Shown one piece after another: positions 21,315 to 23,064 of a stretch of 23,064 nt of DNA. The DNA lies in the NCBI GenBank assembly GCA_003241595.1, contig QFOU01000020.1:1-23064 (forward strand). Direction: 5' to 3'. Both the position numbers and the translations under genes were made by a program. Below the pieces are notes generated by a model. The model saw only the letters and a list, made by a program, of their open reading frames with translations. It was not told the origin of the DNA and made no database searches. How positions within the stretch are numbered: the stretch's first letter is position 1; each line of letters opens with the position of its first letter. The stretch comes from Pseudomonas fluorescens (lineage in GTDB: Bacteria > Pseudomonadota > Alphaproteobacteria > UBA2136 > UBA6156).

Positions 21315-22052
21315 ATGACCCACCGCCCACTGCTTCATCTTACCAGCGTCGTTTCTACAATGGATGTCGCCCGCCACCTTCTGAATGAAGGCGATACCGA
21401 AACGCAGATGGTGCTGGCCGATGAACAAACCGCGGCCCGGGGCCGCCACAACCGCCCTTGGATGACCTTCGGTTCCCCTTACAGCCTCATGTGCACCTGG
21501 ATATTCCGTCCCGCCCAAGGTCCGCATCTCCCCCTCATCATCGCTCTCGGCCTGTACGAGGCTCTGGAGCCGTTGGTGGGGGAAGGGGAGCTACGCATCA
21601 AATGGCCCAACGATATCCTTCTGAATGGCCGCAAGCTGGCTGGCATTTTGTGCGAGAACGTGGGTACCCGCGCAAGCACCGTCGGTATAGGTCTCAATAT
21701 CCGCGCGCCGCAAAACATGCCGGAGAACTTTATTGGTACCTTCCTGAATGCCGAAATTCTTCCGGAAAAGCTTGCCGAATCAATCAACACTTGCCTGCAA
21801 CCGCTTGTTGCCCTATATAGCCAACAAGGTTGGACACAAACGCTCCATAATAGCTATGTCCAACGCTGTGCCACCATCGGTAAGCCCGTCCACTGGATCC
21901 GCAATACCGAAGGTCCAAATAGCAGCACAGAGAAAACCGAACTTACCGGCCTTGTCCGTGGCCTCACACCAAACGGACACCTGGAACTGGTGGGAGACGA
22001 CGGCACGGTGCACGTCATCCACAGCGGAGAGATTTTCGACAAACGGTCGTAA
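21315..22052 (+). CDS. birA: Biotin--[acetyl-CoA-carboxylase] ligase, catalytic type without DNA-binding domain
   Basis: Activates biotin with ATP and attaches it to the carboxyl carrier protein of acetyl-CoA carboxylase in the cytoplasm. The 245 residues hold the catalytic core, with DEQTAARGRHNRPW (36-49, biotinyl-AMP loop), IKWPNDILLNGRKLAGIL (95-112, with the catalytic Lys) and a small C-terminal domain (LTGLVRGLTPNGHLELV). There is no N-terminal helix-turn-helix, so it is not expected to repress biotin genes. The biotin loop differs from the usual GRGRxGR (A41 and N46 replace glycines). The position after nuoN is a known alphaproteobacterial arrangement. The ATG at 21315 has no strong ribosome binding site. 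Confidence 0.94.
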   Translation: MTHRPLLHLTSVVSTMDVARHLLNEGDTETQMVLADEQTAARGRHNRPWMTFGSPYSLMCTWIFRPAQGPHLPLIIALGLYEALEPLVGEGELRIKWPNDILLNGRKLAGILCENVGTRASTVGIGLNIRAPQNMPENFIGTFLNAEILPEKLAESINTCLQPLVALYSQQGWTQTLHNSYVQRCATIGKPVHWIRNTEGPNSSTEKTELTGLVRGLTPNGHLELVGDDGTVHVIHSGEIFDKRS

Positions 22053-22122
22053 CTGCCGCACCCGCTAATATCATGCACCGTAAGCGTTGCCGCGCGTAAA
22101 CCACCCATGGGTAAGATGAATG

Positions 22123-22147
22123 GGGTGGCCAGCGGCCCCCTTTGGGG
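22123..22147 (+). terminator. GC-rich hairpin between birA and the RNase J gene
   Basis: GGG-T-GGCC (22123-22130) can pair with GGCCCCC (22134-22140) around the loop AGC with one bulged T, followed by only three T. An overlapping alternative pairs CCACCCAT (22101-22108) with ATGGGGTGG (22120-22128) with one bulge. The two structures exclude each other because they share 22123-22128. It may be a weak terminator for birA, or the overlapping stems may act as an attenuator in the leader of the downstream gene. Confidence 0.38.
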
Positions 22148-22168
22148 TACTTAGAAAGTAGTAAACTT

Positions 22169-23064
22169 ATGTCCAAACAAAAGCATTTGGCAGCGTTGCC
22201 GTTGGGCGGCGTCGGTATCATCGGTACCAACATGATGGTCTACGACTGCGATGGCGACCTTATCGTGGTCGATGCAGGCGTATCCTTCCCGGATGAAACC
22301 GCACCGGGTACCGATGTTATCGTTCCCGATACCCGCTTCCTGCGCGAGCACGCCAAGTCCATCAAAGCTGTCTTCATCACCCACGCCCACGAAGACCATA
22401 TCGGTGCCATCGGCTACCTGTGGGATGACTTCGCCGGCGCTCCCGTCTACGCCAGCCCGCTGTCGCAAATGGTTATCCAGGGCAAACTGCAAGAACTCGG
22501 CATCCAGCCGAAAAAGGGCCAACTGAAGACCGTCACCGTGCGCGAGCAATATCAGGTCGGTAACTTCAGCGTCGAGTTCGTACCCGTGTCGCACAGCGTT
22601 CCGGAAGCCTTTGGTCTCGCCATCCGTACCCACTACGGTACCATCGTCCACACTGGCGACTATAAATTCGATGACGCCGCACCGTTCGGTCAAGTCACCG
22701 ATGAAGTCCGCTGGGGCGAGATCGGTAAGGAAGGCGTCCTCGTAGCCTTCGGCGACAGCACCAACGTGCTCAACCCGAACGCCTCCGGTTCCGAAGCTCC
22801 GGTTATCGAACACCTCACCAAACTGGTAACCGAAGCCAAGGGCCGCGTCTTCTTCGCCGCCTTCGCCAGCCACTTTGGCCGTACGTTCGAAATCGCTAAG
22901 GTTGCCGCCAAAAATGGTCGCAAAGTTTGCTTCCTGGGCCGTACCATCAACAAGTTCATCCAGCACTCCAAGGTTCTGGGCTACTGGCCGAAGGAACTGA
23001 ACAACTATGTTGTGGATGCCGAAGAAGCTGCCGGCATGCCCGCCGAGAAGGTCTTCGTCTTCGC
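22169..23064 (+). CDS. rnj: Ribonuclease J, N-terminal part (runs off the window)
   Basis: A metallo-beta-lactamase/beta-CASP ribonuclease with endo- and 5'-exonuclease activity in RNA turnover and rRNA maturation. 298 codons are present, still open at the right edge; full-length RNase J is about 550 residues. Seen are LPLGGVGIIGTN (10-21) and the zinc motif THAHEDHIG (71-79: H72, H74, D76, H77). Further zinc ligands are H142 in SHSVPEAFGL and D164 in HTGDYKFD, and GDSTNVLNP lies at the entry to the beta-CASP region. The usual GEIGxN after LGGVG reads GIIGTN. A weak GAAAG lies upstream of the ATG at 22169. birA-rnj adjacency is common in Alphaproteobacteria, sometimes with coaX between; none is present here. 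Confidence 0.95.
   Translation, partial: MSKQKHLAALPLGGVGIIGTNMMVYDCDGDLIVVDAGVSFPDETAPGTDVIVPDTRFLREHAKSIKAVFITHAHEDHIGAIGYLWDDFAGAPVYASPLSQMVIQGKLQELGIQPKKGQLKTVTVREQYQVGNFSVEFVPVSHSVPEAFGLAIRTHYGTIVHTGDYKFDDAAPFGQVTDEVRWGEIGKEGVLVAFGDSTNVLNPNASGSEAPVIEHLTKLVTEAKGRVFFAAFASHFGRTFEIAKVAAKNGRKVCFLGRTINKFIQHSKVLGYWPKELNNYVVDAEEAAGMPAEKVFVF

Noticed and set aside
1..23064. CRISPR arrays, tRNA or rRNA genes, insertion sequences, attachment sites
   Set aside because: No regularly spaced repeats, no cloverleaf or rRNA-like sequence, no transposase or integrase motifs and no terminal inverted repeats were seen.

Overview
The window holds almost all of a proton-pumping NADH:quinone oxidoreductase (respiratory complex I) locus. 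All fourteen separate subunit genes are present in the classical order nuoA-B-C-D-E-F-G-H-I-J-K-L-M-N, on the plus strand, with nuoC and nuoD unfused. They are followed by birA (biotin-protein ligase) and the first two thirds of an RNase J gene that runs off the right edge. The order nuoN-birA-rnj, together with the separate nuoC and nuoD, points to an Alphaproteobacterium. The moderately high GC content and C-ending codons agree with this. I cannot name the genus. The many unfamiliar interposed genes suggest a poorly sampled lineage, but that is inference.

Layout. 1-58 is the probable start of a divergent gene on the minus strand. 59-221 is the divergent upstream region. 222-4055 carries nuoA, nuoB, a small exported protein, nuoC, two tiny charged proteins and nuoD. 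4115-5492 is a block of two related membrane proteins and a Cys-rich exported protein, with hairpins inside and after it. 5493-5683 is a non-coding stretch with a strong AT-rich palindrome. 5684-14949 carries nuoE to nuoK, interrupted by two all-alpha NTP pyrophosphohydrolases of different subtypes (MazG-like at 6332, PRA-PH-like at 13566), two paralogous small lipoproteins (6672 and the end of 7485-7970), small membrane proteins and an exported Cys protein. 14999-16009 has another lipoprotein and a membrane-anchored protein with an HdeA-like Cys pattern. 16032-21237 is nuoL, nuoM and nuoN, closed by a strong terminator. 21315-23064 is birA and rnj.

How it fits together. NuoE, NuoF and NuoG form the NADH-oxidising module. 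NuoB, NuoC, NuoD and NuoI form the connecting module that carries electrons to quinone. NuoA, NuoH, NuoJ, NuoK, NuoL, NuoM and NuoN form the membrane proton-pumping arm. The Fe-S ligand cysteines I checked in NuoB, NuoE, NuoF, NuoG and NuoI, and the key acidic residues of NuoA and NuoK, are present, so the enzyme looks functional. About a dozen non-nuo genes are threaded between the subunits. Most encode short envelope proteins (signal peptides, lipoboxes, one or two membrane segments, a few cysteines). Paracoccus and Rhodobacter nuo clusters are known to contain unidentified reading frames, but the number and kind here are notable.

The most unusual points are the pair of nucleotide pyrophosphohydrolases, the tandem lipoprotein and membrane-protein paralogues, a compositionally foreign and apparently frameshifted stretch at 7412-7720, and the hairpins around 4780-5541 that may split the cluster into separately controlled transcription units. 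No RNA genes, insertion sequences, CRISPR arrays or attachment sites were seen, and no gene-free stretch exceeds 300 bases.
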